A program made the translations under genes and the position numbers. Shown here in pieces: positions 39,916 to 48,764 of a stretch of DNA of 59,719 bases (positions within the stretch are counted from its first letter, which is position 1; each line of letters opens with the position of its first letter). The DNA is taken from contig UQGD01000010.1 in NCBI GenBank assembly GCA_900540455.1, forward strand, positions 1 to 59,719. The letters run 5' to 3'. This stretch comes from an uncultured Faecalibacterium sp. GTDB lineage: Bacteria; Bacillota; Clostridia; Oscillospirales; Ruminococcaceae. The notes under the pieces were generated by a model. The model was given only the letters and a program-made list of their open reading frames with translations. It was not told where the DNA came from and searched no databases.

Positions 39916-42168
39916 TTACAGCAGGCTCATCTGCTGTTCGCCCTCATCCTCCGGGCGCAGCAGCGCACCGGCGGCAGGCAGACTGCGCACCCGGTACCGG
40001 TGGGGATTTTCCAGCGCCAAACTCTCCGCCGGGACCGCAGAGGTGATATTCTGGTTCTTTTTCAGGGTCACCACAGCCACGCCCTGGCTGTCCCGGGTGG
40101 TCTTTTCCGGGATCTGTGCCGTGCCCACCAGCAGCATCCGGCCTGCGCTGGTGCGGATGGCCAGCTCCGTCTCCTCCGGCAAATAATGGATCAGAGCCAG
40201 CGGCGCTTTGTCGCTGTACGCCCGCAGCAGCTTGCGGCGGTTCTGCTTGGTAGCATATGCCGAAAGCGGGATCTTGGCGCACTTGCCGTTGGCAAAGAAG
40301 AACAGCATATGCCCGCTGTAATCCGCCGTAAGCACCATATCCAGGATGGTTTCTCCCTCGTCCATGCCCAGCCGTCCTGGCACGAAGATGCCCATCTGGG
40401 CCACCTTGCCATCCTCCAGTTCTGCCAGCCGCACCTTATACACCTGGTGCTGGTCGGTGAAGAACAGCGCATCCAGATTGTTCCGGGTCTCTATCTGGCG
40501 GATGATCTCGTCCCCTTCTTTCAGCTTGTGGGCACCGGCGGTGCGCAGGCTCTGGGGCTGGATCTTTTTGAGGTAGCCTTCCCGGGTGAAGAACACGGTC
40601 ACCGGATAATCCGGCACCGCTTCGGCTTCTTCGGCTTCTTCCTCCTGGGGCAGGTCATACAGGATCAGGCTGCGGCGGGGCTTGCCATATTTTTTGGCCG
40701 CCTCGTTCAGCTCTGCAATGATGATGCGGCGCACCCGGGCAGGTTTAGCCAGCACATCTTCCAGGTCTGCAATGTCCGCTTCCAGCTGATCGATCTCGCC
40801 GGTGCGCTTGAGCAGATACTCCCGGTTCAGGTGGCGCAGTTTGATCTCCGCCACATATTCTGCCTGGAGCTCATCGATGCCAAACCCGATCATCAGGTTG
40901 GGCACCACCTCCTGTTCCTGCTCGGTGGAACGGATGATGTGGATGGCCTTATCGATGTCCAGCAGGATCGCTGCCAGGCCCTGGAGCAGGTGCAGGCGCT
41001 TGCGCTTGCCCTGCAGGTCGAACCAGGTGCGGCGGCGCACACACTCGGTGCGGAATGCGGTCCACTCCCGCAGGATCTCCCGCACGCCCATGACCCGGGG
41101 CTGACCGGAAACCAGGATGTTAAAGTTGCAGCTGAAGCTGTCTTCCAAAGGCGTGACCTTATAGAGTTTGGCCATCAGCTTGTCCGGATCTACGCCCCGT
41201 TTCAGGTCCAGCGTCAGCTTCAAGCCGTTGAGGTCGGTCTCGTCCCGCATATCACTGATCTCCCGGATCTTGCCCGCCTTGACCAGTTCTGCGATCTTAT
41301 CCATGATGGCTTCCACCGTGGTGGTGGGGGGGATCTGGGTCACCTCGATGATATTTTCCCCCGGAACGGTGCGGTAGGCTGCCCGCACCCGCACGCTGCC
41401 CCGGCCCTGCTCGTAGATCTGGCGCATCTGTGCTTCGTCGTACAGGATCTGGCCGCCGCCCACAAAATCCGGAGCCGGCATGGTGGTGCTGATGTCATGG
41501 TCCGGGTCCTTGATGAGGGCCACCGTGGTCGCACACAGCTCTCCCAGGTTGAACGAACAGATATTGCAGGCCATGCCAACGGCGATGCCCAGGGTGTTGT
41601 TTGCCAGGATCGTGGGGAAAGTCACCGGCAAAAGGGTCGGCTCGGTGGTGGTGCCGTCGTAGTTGGGCACAAAGTCCACGGTCTCCTTATCAATGTCCCG
41701 GAACAGTTCCTCACATACCGGCTCCAGCTTTGCCTCCGTATACCGGGCAGCCGCATAGGACATATCCCGGCTGTACGCTTTGCCGAAGTTTCCCTTGCTG
41801 TCCACAAAGGGCAAAAGCAGGCTCTCGTTGCTGCGGCCCATGCGCACCATCGTTTCATAAATGGCCGCATCGCCGTGGGGGTTCAGGTGCATGGTGCTGC
41901 CCACTACGTTGGCAGACTTGGTGCGCACCCCTTTCAGCAGCCCCATACCGTACATCGTATACAGCAGCTTGCGGTGGGCAGGCTTAAAGCCGTCGATCTC
42001 CGGCAGGGCACGGCTGACGATAACGCTCATGGCGTAGGGCATATAGTTGGATTCCAGCGTAGACGTGATGGGGTCCTGCAATACGCTGCCTGCGTTCAGG
42101 ATCTCCACCCCTTCGCCCAGCTGCGGGCGCACCGGCTTGGGTGATTTTTTGCTTGTTTTTCTTGCCAT
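39916..42168 (-). CDS. Divergent type II topoisomerase subunit A (GyrA/ParC-like)
   Basis: DNA-breaking subunit of an ATP-dependent type II topoisomerase, 750 residues. The winged-helix domain carries NPHGDAAIYE instead of the usual HPHGDSAVYD and the active-site Tyr143 in AARYTEAKL. The tower and coiled-coil parts follow, then a C-terminal domain of weak beta-pinwheel repeats (TREGYLKKI, FTDQHQVYKV, FFANGKCAKIP). No GyrA box (QRRGGKG) is seen, so DNA wrapping and true supercoiling are unlikely; topoisomerase IV-like decatenation is more probable. Its partner B gene is 41 bases upstream. A standard gyrase presumably exists elsewhere in the genome. Confidence 0.88.
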   Translation of the reverse strand: MARKTSKKSPKPVRPQLGEGVEILNAGSVLQDPITSTLESNYMPYAMSVIVSRALPEIDGFKPAHRKLLYTMYGMGLLKGVRTKSANVVGSTMHLNPHGDAAIYETMVRMGRSNESLLLPFVDSKGNFGKAYSRDMSYAAARYTEAKLEPVCEELFRDIDKETVDFVPNYDGTTTEPTLLPVTFPTILANNTLGIAVGMACNICSFNLGELCATTVALIKDPDHDISTTMPAPDFVGGGQILYDEAQMRQIYEQGRGSVRVRAAYRTVPGENIIEVTQIPPTTTVEAIMDKIAELVKAGKIREISDMRDETDLNGLKLTLDLKRGVDPDKLMAKLYKVTPLEDSFSCNFNILVSGQPRVMGVREILREWTAFRTECVRRRTWFDLQGKRKRLHLLQGLAAILLDIDKAIHIIRSTEQEQEVVPNLMIGFGIDELQAEYVAEIKLRHLNREYLLKRTGEIDQLEADIADLEDVLAKPARVRRIIIAELNEAAKKYGKPRRSLILYDLPQEEEAEEAEAVPDYPVTVFFTREGYLKKIQPQSLRTAGAHKLKEGDEIIRQIETRNNLDALFFTDQHQVYKVRLAELEDGKVAQMGIFVPGRLGMDEGETILDMVLTADYSGHMLFFFANGKCAKIPLSAYATKQNRRKLLRAYSDKAPLALIHYLPEETELAIRTSAGRMLLVGTAQIPEKTTRDSQGVAVVTLKKNQNITSAVPAESLALENPHRYRVRSLPAAGALLRPEDEGEQQMSLL

Positions 42169-42209
42169 TGTCTATCCTCTGCTCAAAATATCGTTGATTG
42201 CCATAGAGG

Positions 42210-44204
42210 TCAGGATACATCCAGTGCGTCCAGATACTCGGCTCCGTGGGCGGCGATATGCTCCTTGCGGCCGGTCAGGTTGTCGCCCAGCAGCAGGTCG
42301 AACACACGGGCCGTCTCTGCCACATCATCGGGCTTGACCTGGATCAGGCGGCGGCTGGCCGGGTTCATCGTAGTCAGCCACATCATCTCCGGGTCGTTCT
42401 CGCCCAAGCCTTTGGAGCGCTGGATCGTATACTTTTTATCCCCGATCTCCTTCAGGAAAGCCGCCTTCTCCGGCTCTGTATAGGCAAAATAGGTGCGGTC
42501 CTTGGTGGTCAGCTCATACAGCGGCGACTCCGCAATATACACATAGCCCTCGTTGATCAGGGTCGGGGTAAGCCGGTACAGCATGGTCAGCACCAGGGTG
42601 CGGATCTGGTAGCCGTCCACGTCCGCGTCGGTACAGATGACGATCTTATTATAACGCAGGTTCTCCAGGTTGAAGGTAGCCAGCTCCTTGTTGTGCTTAC
42701 CGCCCAGCTCCACACCGCAGCCCATGACCTTGATCAGATCCACAATAACATCCGACTTGAAGATACGGGCATAATCCGCCTTGAGGCAGTTCAGGATCTT
42801 GCCGCGGATGGGCATAATGGCCTGAAACTCACTGTCCCGGCTCTGCTTGACGGCGCCCATAGCCGAGTCGCCCTCCACGATATACAGTTCCCGCCGGGAA
42901 GCATCCCGGGTGCGGCAGTCCACAAATTTCTGCACGCGGTTTGCCAGGTCGATCTGGGTAGAAAGGGTCTTTTTGATGCTCTGGCGGGTCTTTTCTGCGT
43001 GCTCACGGCTCTGTTTGTTCACCAGGACCTGCTGGCAGATCTTCTGTGCCTCATCCGGCTTTTCCAGGAAGTAGACCTCCAGATAATGCTTCAAAAAATC
43101 GGTCATCGCCTGGGAGACGAACTTATTGGTAATGGCCTTTTTGGTCTGGTTCTCATAGCTGGTACGGGTGGAGAAGCTGGAGGACACATACACCAGACAG
43201 TCCTGCACATCCTGGAAGCTGACAGCGCTTTCCCCTTTTTTATACAGGTTCTTCTCCTTCAGATATTTATTGATCTGGTAGACAAAGGCGGTGCGCAGTG
43301 CGTGCTCCGGGCTGCCGCCGTGCTCCAGCCAGGAGGAGTTGTGGTAATACTCCAGCAGCTGCACCTTGTTGGAAAAGCAGAAGGCAGCGCTCATGCGTAC
43401 CTTATAATCCGGCTGATCCTCCCGGTCCCGGCCGACCGCCTCGCTCTCACAATAGAACACCGGGGTCATGGCGTCCTCTCCGGCGGTCTCTGCCACATAG
43501 TCAGCAATGCCTTTTTCGTACCGCCAGCTCTGCTGCCAGGGTTTGCCGGTAGCGGGGTCTTTTTCTTTTTCATCCGTAAAGTGCAAGGTCAGGCCCGCAT
43601 TGACCACTGCCTGACGGCGCAGGGTATCCTTATAATAGCTGCCGGGCACATCGATATCCGTAAAGACCTCATCATCCGGTTTCCAGTGGATCACACTGCC
43701 GGTGCGGCGGCCCTTGTAGGGTTCCTTGTGCAGGCCGCCCACGTTCTCGCCCTTTTCAAAGTCCAGATGATAGTGGAAGCCGTCCCGGTAGATGTCTGCC
43801 GTCATCCATGCAGAGGCGTACTGGGTAGCGCACAGACCCAGACCGTTGAGGCCCAGGCTGAACTCGTAGTTGTCCTCTCCTTCTCCATACTTGCCGCCGG
43901 CGTACATCTCACAGAACAAAAGCTCCCAGTTGTAGCGCTCCTCGCCGTTGTTCCAATCCACCGGCATACCCCGGCCAAAATCCTCCACCAGCACACTGCC
44001 ATCCTTGCAGCGGGTCACATTGATGGTATCGCCGTGGCCGTCCCGGGCTTCGTCGATCGAGTTGGAGATGATCTCAAAGATCGAATGGGCGCACCCCTCT
44101 ACGCCGTCCGAGCCAAAGATGACGGCCGGGCGTTTGCGCACACGGTCGGCGCCTTTTAATGAGGTAATGCTCTCGTTGCCATATTCTTGTTTTCTTCTAG
44201 CCAT
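42210..44204 (-). CDS. Divergent type II topoisomerase subunit B (GyrB/ParE-like)
   Basis: ATPase subunit, 664 residues. The GHKL ATP site is visible as EIISNSIDEARDG (Asn48), LVEDFGRGMPVDW and SLGLNGLGL. The TOPRIM domain has IVEGDSAMGAVKQSRD, PIRGKILNCLKA and CTDADVDGYQIRTL, with the metal-binding Glu and DxD conserved. Several motifs differ from standard GyrB (EGDSAGGSAK, DADVDGAHIRTL). The ATG at 44204 with GGAGGGTGG upstream was chosen; the frame is open 30 codons further. First gene of the unit that continues with subunit A and rlmH. Confidence 0.9.
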   Translation of the reverse strand: MARRKQEYGNESITSLKGADRVRKRPAVIFGSDGVEGCAHSIFEIISNSIDEARDGHGDTINVTRCKDGSVLVEDFGRGMPVDWNNGEERYNWELLFCEMYAGGKYGEGEDNYEFSLGLNGLGLCATQYASAWMTADIYRDGFHYHLDFEKGENVGGLHKEPYKGRRTGSVIHWKPDDEVFTDIDVPGSYYKDTLRRQAVVNAGLTLHFTDEKEKDPATGKPWQQSWRYEKGIADYVAETAGEDAMTPVFYCESEAVGRDREDQPDYKVRMSAAFCFSNKVQLLEYYHNSSWLEHGGSPEHALRTAFVYQINKYLKEKNLYKKGESAVSFQDVQDCLVYVSSSFSTRTSYENQTKKAITNKFVSQAMTDFLKHYLEVYFLEKPDEAQKICQQVLVNKQSREHAEKTRQSIKKTLSTQIDLANRVQKFVDCRTRDASRRELYIVEGDSAMGAVKQSRDSEFQAIMPIRGKILNCLKADYARIFKSDVIVDLIKVMGCGVELGGKHNKELATFNLENLRYNKIVICTDADVDGYQIRTLVLTMLYRLTPTLINEGYVYIAESPLYELTTKDRTYFAYTEPEKAAFLKEIGDKKYTIQRSKGLGENDPEMMWLTTMNPASRRLIQVKPDDVAETARVFDLLLGDNLTGRKEHIAAHGAEYLDALDVS

Positions 44205-44264
44205 ATCCACCCTCCGGGCCGGGAGATCTGCCCTCCCAGCCGTTTTTTCTTCTTTTCGTCGTCT

Positions 44265-44294
44265 ATTAAACCATAGGTTGTATGCAAAAGTCAA
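44265..44294 (-). promoter_or_regulatory. Promoter of the topoisomerase unit
   Basis: On the - strand, TTGACT (44294-44289), an 18-bp spacer ending in TGG, and TTTAAT (44270-44265). Confidence 0.72.
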
Positions 44295-44375
44295 ACACCC
44301 CTTTTTGATAAACGGCGCACCAGCGTCATTTTGAAACTTTTTTTGATTTTTTCTAAAGAAATTTCAATTTCCCCC

Positions 44376-44403
44376 TTTACAAATCCGTTTTTTGCGGTAT
44401 AAT
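44376..44403 (+). promoter_or_regulatory. tRNA promoter
   Basis: TTTACA (44376-44381), a 16-bp spacer and a perfect TATAAT (44398-44403), 17 bases before the mature tRNA-Phe. Confidence 0.82.
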
Positions 44404-44419
44404 AATCATCGTCCGGTGC

Positions 44420-44495
44420 GCCTCTGTAGCTCAGTAGGTAGAGCAGGGGACTGAAAATCCCCGTGTCATTGGTTCGATTCCGATCGGAGGCACCA
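44420..44495 (+). tRNA. tRNA-Phe (GAA)
   Basis: A 76-nt cloverleaf. Acceptor GCCTCTG pairs with CGGAGGC (one G-U); the anticodon stem GGGGA/TCCCC encloses CTGAAAA, anticodon GAA; the T-loop is GGTTCGATTCC. Discriminator A and an encoded CCA follow. Confidence 0.97.
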
Positions 44496-44529
44496 AAAAA
44501 CGGAAGTCTTGAAAAAGTCTTCCGCATAT

Positions 44530-44605
44530 GCGGCCGTAGCTCATCTGGTAGAGCGCCACCTTGCCAAGGTGGAGGTAGCGAGTTCGAGCCTCGTCGGCCG
44601 CTCCA
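44530..44605 (+). tRNA. tRNA-Gly (GCC)
   Basis: A 76-nt cloverleaf. Acceptor GCGGCCG pairs with CGGCCGC; the anticodon loop TTGCCAA gives GCC; the T-arm holds GTTCGAGCC. Discriminator T and an encoded CCA. It is 34 bases after tRNA-Phe and shares its promoter. Confidence 0.97.
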
Positions 44606-44609
44606 GTAC

Positions 44610-44657
44610 GAAGCCGTTGCAAATGCAGAGATGCAGATGCAACGGCTTCTTTTTTTT
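44610..44657 (+). terminator. Terminator of the tRNA pair
   Basis: GAAGCCGTTGCA (44610-44621) pairs with TGCAACGGCTTC (44638-44649), followed by eight T's. Confidence 0.92.
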
Positions 44658-44728
44658 GTATGCGGGGCGCGGCTCATTCGTTTTTTTATGGAAAATGTGC
44701 ATTCAATCCCGATTCTTTGCGCCGGGAG

Positions 44729-44757
44729 TTGACAGAACCTGCTCTTGATTTTATACT
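44729..44757 (+). promoter_or_regulatory. Promoter of the ABC exporter operon
   Basis: Perfect TTGACA (44729-44734), a 17-bp spacer and TATACT (44752-44757). Start expected near 44764, so the leader is about 168 nt. Confidence 0.88.
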
Positions 44758-44808
44758 GGAATTGTATTGACAAGATCCCGGAAGCAGGGCTGTCCCTGGG
44801 CCGGTCCA

Positions 44809-44842
44809 CGCCCTCTGCCGTGTGGTGCAGAGGGCGCTTTTT
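44809..44842 (+). terminator. Terminator inside the ABC exporter leader
   Basis: CGCCCTCTGC (44809-44818) pairs perfectly with GCAGAGGGCG (44827-44836), with an 8-nt loop, followed by CTTTTT. It lies some 45 nt after the expected start and 90 nt before the first gene, so it may act as an attenuator. No leader peptide with a good ribosome-binding site was found. Confidence 0.7.
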
Positions 44843-44931
44843 CACGGGCGCAGGGGGCTTGCAGGGGTCTGAGTGACCGTCCCGGGCGGACAAGCGGATC
44901 GGAACGGAAACAAATAAAGGAGGGAGAACGC

Positions 44932-46716
44932 TTGATCTTTGGCAAGTACATCAACCGCTATTACCTTAAAAATGCACCGGCTTTGCTGCTGGGCATGCTG
45001 GCATTGATAGTGGTGGACATCATCCAGCTCAAAGTACCGGAACTGTATCGTCTGGTGATCAACGGCATCAACCTGGGACAGGTGACGGTAGATGGGCAGC
45101 TGGTGCCGTTTGATAAGATGGTGCTGCTGCAGCAGATCTGCCTGCCCATGATCTTTATCGTGATCACCATGGTGATCGGCCGCTTTTTGTGGCGGGTCTG
45201 CTTTTACGGCTCTGCGGTCAAGGTAGAGGCGGAGCTGCGGGAGCGGATGTTTGACCACAGCCGCCGGCTGTCGCAGCAGTATTATCAGGTGAACAAGGTG
45301 GGCAACCTGATGAGCCTGTACACCAACGACCTGGATACCATCCAGGAGTGCTTTGGCGACGGTGTGCTGATGTTCTGTGATGCGCTGGTGCTGGGACTGA
45401 TGGCGCTGTTCAAGATGTGGCAGATGAGCAGCACTCTGACCCTGCTGGCGCTGATCCCGGCTTTGATCATGTTTGCCATCGGCACCATCATGGGGCAGAT
45501 GCTGACCCAAAAGTGGGAGCTGCGGCAGCAGGCTTTTTCGGACCTGTCGGACTTTGCGCAGGAGAACTTCTCCGGCATTGCGGTGATCAAAGCCTTTGTC
45601 AAGGAGCTGAAAGAGCTGCTTGCATTCCGTAAACTGAACAAGGAAAACGAAGAGATCAATGTGCTGTATACCAAGCTCTCCACCCTTTTGCAGATCCTGG
45701 TCACCCTGTTTGTGGAGGCAGTGGTCTGCGTGATCCTGGGGTACGGCGGCTATCTGGTGTATATGGGCAAGTTCAACGCCGGACAGCTGGTGGAGTATAT
45801 TGGTTATTTTGAGGCCATCGTCTGGCCCATTATGGCTGTGTCCATGCTGATCGAAAAAACATCCCGCGGCAAGGCTTCGCTCAACCGCATCAGCGAGCTG
45901 CTGGACGCCCCCATCGATGTGGCAGACCGTCCCGGTGTGCCTGCGCTGGAAAATGTCAAGGGCGGCATTGAGTTCCGGGATCTGACCTTCCGTTATCCGG
46001 ATGGCGAGTTCGATGTGCTGCAGAACGTCTCCTTCAAGATCGAACCGGGGGAGAGCGTGGGCATCGTGGGCAAGACCGGTGCTGGCAAGACAGCCCTGGT
46101 GGATCTTCTGCTGCGCACCTACAATGTGCCGGACGGCACCTTGTTTGTGGATGGGCAGGATGTAAACAGTGTTACCATCCGGTCGGTACGCTCTGCCTGC
46201 GCCTATGTGCCACAGGATAACTTTCTGTTCTCGGATACCATTGCCCACAACATCGGCTTTGGCGTGGACGATGCCACTGCGGAACAGATCGACCGTGCCG
46301 CAGCTCTGGCAGATGTGCGGGATAATATCGTGGATTTCAAGGATGGCTTTGAGACCATGTTGGGTGAGCGCGGCGTTACCGTTTCCGGCGGACAGAAGCA
46401 GCGCATCTCCATTGCCCGCGCTTTGCTGAAGGATGCGCCCATCCTGATCCTGGATGATTCGGTGTCGGCGGTGGATACCCGCACCGAAAAGGTGATCTTG
46501 GAAAACCTGCGCACCAGCCGGGCGGGTCAGACCACCTTGCTGATCGCTCACCGCATCTCTACTGTGAAAGATCTGGACAAGATCGTATTTTTGGAGGCTG
46601 GCCGCATTGAAGATGTGGGCACCCATGCGCAGCTGTATGCCCGCTGTGCCGAGTACCGGCGCATGGTAGATCTGCAGCAGCTGGAGGATGAGACAGGGGG
46701 GGAGAACAATGGCTGA
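44932..46716 (+). CDS. ABC exporter half-transporter, subunit 1 (degenerate ATP site)
   Basis: A 594-residue type IV ABC exporter half: six membrane helices in residues 1-310 and a nucleotide-binding domain from about 345. Walker A is GKTGAGKT (380-387), the signature is VSGGQ (484-488), and Walker B ends in Asp508-Asp509, with Asp where the catalytic Glu should be. Together with the next gene it should form a heterodimer of the BmrCD/TM287-288 type, exporting hydrophobic drugs or peptides; the substrate is unknown. The start is TTG at 44932 behind AAAGGAGGGAG; the frame stays open upstream through the leader, but without a ribosome-binding site. Confidence 0.92.
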   Translation: MIFGKYINRYYLKNAPALLLGMLALIVVDIIQLKVPELYRLVINGINLGQVTVDGQLVPFDKMVLLQQICLPMIFIVITMVIGRFLWRVCFYGSAVKVEAELRERMFDHSRRLSQQYYQVNKVGNLMSLYTNDLDTIQECFGDGVLMFCDALVLGLMALFKMWQMSSTLTLLALIPALIMFAIGTIMGQMLTQKWELRQQAFSDLSDFAQENFSGIAVIKAFVKELKELLAFRKLNKENEEINVLYTKLSTLLQILVTLFVEAVVCVILGYGGYLVYMGKFNAGQLVEYIGYFEAIVWPIMAVSMLIEKTSRGKASLNRISELLDAPIDVADRPGVPALENVKGGIEFRDLTFRYPDGEFDVLQNVSFKIEPGESVGIVGKTGAGKTALVDLLLRTYNVPDGTLFVDGQDVNSVTIRSVRSACAYVPQDNFLFSDTIAHNIGFGVDDATAEQIDRAAALADVRDNIVDFKDGFETMLGERGVTVSGGQKQRISIARALLKDAPILILDDSVSAVDTRTEKVILENLRTSRAGQTTLLIAHRISTVKDLDKIVFLEAGRIEDVGTHAQLYARCAEYRRMVDLQQLEDETGGENNG

Positions 46717-48595
46717 TTTTAACCCGCTTTTGCTGGTGGGCGGCATCATCGGTGCTGTGTCGGCACTGCTGATCGGCGCTTATGCAGCGGTCAAGGATAA
46801 AAAAGCTGCTATGGGTTTTGAGCGCAATATGCCGGATGGAGAGATCGTCCGCCGCCTGGCGGCGTATGCACGGCCCTATCTGCCGCAGTTTGTGGTTGTA
46901 GGCTTTTTGATGCTGTTCTCTATCTCCTACGATATCATTTCGCCGCTCCTGATCGGTTATATCGAGGAACTGGTGGTGGGCACCTTTGCGCTGAAGCACC
47001 TGTTTGCGGCAGTGGCTGTATATGCCGGAGTGCTGCTGTTCTCGATGGGCAGCACCTATTTCCAAGCGGTGATCCTGCAAAAAGTGGGACAGCGCATCGT
47101 TTCTGACCTGCGTGAGGATCTGTTTGTCCATATCGAGTCGCTGTCCCATGAGCAGCTCAACGAGATCCCGGTGGGCAAGCTGGTCACCCGTGTGACCAAC
47201 GACACCAACGCTATCTCCATGATGTTCACCAATCTGCTGGTCAACCTGACCAAAAATGCGTTTGTGATCTTGGGCATCCTGGTGGCGATGGTCTGCCTGA
47301 ATTATGAGCTGACCCTGATGGTGCTGTGCTTTGTGCCCTTTATCGTGCTGTTTACGGTGATCTTCCGCAAGTTTTCCCGCCGGGCGTACCGCAAGGTAAA
47401 GGATGCCACCACCGATATCAACACCTACCTGTCCGAGAACCTCTCCGGCATCAAGGTCACCCAGATCTTTGGCCGGGAGGATGAGAAGCAGGCGGATTTC
47501 TGCCGCCGCAGCCAGGCACTGGCAAAGGCAAAACAGGAGCAGATCTTCGTGTTTGGTGTGTTCCGTCCGCTGGTGTATATGCTGTACATCAGCTCGATCC
47601 TGTGCCTGTTCTACCTGGGCGGTATGGGCTATCTGGAGGGGACCAGCTTTTTGGGACAGACCCTGACAAGCGGCACCATCGTTACCTTTTATATGTACAT
47701 TGCCAAGTTCTTTACCCCCATCCAGAACCTGGCGGAACAGTTCAACTGGCTGCAATCTGCGCTGGCTTCCGGTGAAAAGGTCTTTTCCATCATGGATATC
47801 CAGCCTAAGCTGGTGGATGCACCGGATGCCATCGAGCTGGAGGAGGTCAAAGGCGAGATCGAGTTCCGGGATGTGTGGTTCAGCTATGTACCGGGGGAGT
47901 GGGTGCTGCAGGGAGTGTCCTTCCACATCCATCCCCGGGAGACGGTGGCCTTTGTTGGCTCGACCGGCTCCGGCAAGAGCACCATCCTCTCTTTGATCTG
48001 CCGCAATTATGAGTTCCAGAAAGGCCAGATCCTGATCGACGGAGTGGACATCCGCAAGATCAAGATCTCCTCTCTGCGGCGGCATTTTGGCCAGATGCTG
48101 CAGGATGTGTTCCTGTTCTCCGGCACCATTCGTTCCAACCTGCTGCTGCGGATGGATGGGGTGCCGGATGAGGAGATCCTGCGGGTATGCCATTATGTCA
48201 ACGCAGATCAGTTCATCGCCAAGCTGGATCATGGCCTGGATGAGGAAGTACGGGAGCGGGGCAACAACTTCTCTGCCGGGCAGCGGCAGCTGCTCAGCTT
48301 TGCCCGCACCTTGCTGCATAAGCCTAGCGTCATGATCCTGGACGAAGCAACGGCCAACATTGATACCGAGACCGAGATCCTGATCCAGGACTCGCTGGAA
48401 AAGATGCGCACGGTGGGCACTATGCTGATCGTGGCGCACCGGCTGTCCACGATCCAGCACGCAGACAATATTATCGTGCTGTCCCATGGTAAGATCCTGG
48501 AGCAGGGCAACCACCAGCAGCTGCTGGCGCAGCATGGACGGTACTATCAGCTTTACACCCTGCAATACAGCAAGGAGCAGATCAGCAAGCACTGA
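46709..48595 (+). CDS. ABC exporter half-transporter, subunit 2 (catalytic ATP site)
   Basis: A 628-residue partner. It has an extra N-terminal hydrophobic segment (PLLLVGGIIGAVSALLIGAY), six exporter helices to about residue 355, and a nucleotide-binding domain with Walker A GSTGSGKST (417-425), signature FSAGQ (521-525, Ala in place of Gly) and Walker B ILDEATANID with catalytic Glu546. The altered signature faces the Asp509 site of subunit 1, so one of the two composite ATP sites is degenerate and one is complete. The ATG at 46709 overlaps the end of subunit 1 by eight bases. The frame is open seven codons upstream. Confidence 0.93.
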   Translation: MADFNPLLLVGGIIGAVSALLIGAYAAVKDKKAAMGFERNMPDGEIVRRLAAYARPYLPQFVVVGFLMLFSISYDIISPLLIGYIEELVVGTFALKHLFAAVAVYAGVLLFSMGSTYFQAVILQKVGQRIVSDLREDLFVHIESLSHEQLNEIPVGKLVTRVTNDTNAISMMFTNLLVNLTKNAFVILGILVAMVCLNYELTLMVLCFVPFIVLFTVIFRKFSRRAYRKVKDATTDINTYLSENLSGIKVTQIFGREDEKQADFCRRSQALAKAKQEQIFVFGVFRPLVYMLYISSILCLFYLGGMGYLEGTSFLGQTLTSGTIVTFYMYIAKFFTPIQNLAEQFNWLQSALASGEKVFSIMDIQPKLVDAPDAIELEEVKGEIEFRDVWFSYVPGEWVLQGVSFHIHPRETVAFVGSTGSGKSTILSLICRNYEFQKGQILIDGVDIRKIKISSLRRHFGQMLQDVFLFSGTIRSNLLLRMDGVPDEEILRVCHYVNADQFIAKLDHGLDEEVRERGNNFSAGQRQLLSFARTLLHKPSVMILDEATANIDTETEILIQDSLEKMRTVGTMLIVAHRLSTIQHADNIIVLSHGKILEQGNHQQLLAQHGRYYQLYTLQYSKEQISKH

Positions 48596-48622
48596 TCAAA
48601 AGGCAAAAACATAAGCGTGTAC

Positions 48623-48655
48623 ATGGCCTGCGCGTCTGCGCAGGCCATATTTTTT
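48623..48655 (+). terminator. Terminator of the ABC operon (half of the double-hairpin element)
   Basis: ATGGCCTGCGC (48623-48633) pairs with GCGCAGGCCAT (48638-48648), then ATTTTTT. The hairpin and the bases before it (AAAAACATAAGCGTGTACATGG) resemble the second half of the elements at 22288 and 37284; the first hairpin is missing. Confidence 0.88.
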
Positions 48656-48700
48656 GCCGCAGCCCCCCATAAGTGTAACCGTCCGATCCAGAAAAAAACC

Positions 48701-48729
48701 TTGCAATTTTTGGGGGCAGCGATTATTAT
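48701..48729 (+). promoter_or_regulatory. Promoter of the folate operon
   Basis: TTGCAA (48701-48706), a 17-bp spacer and TATTAT (48724-48729), 35 bases before the first gene. Confidence 0.72.
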
Positions 48730-48764
48730 AAAAAGATAAAAGACAGCAAAAAAGGAGATCGGCC

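Noticed and set aside
39916..44204. Naming the pair gyrA/gyrB
   Set aside because: Subunit A lacks the GyrA box and both subunits depart from gyrase motifs; a neutral topoisomerase name is safer.
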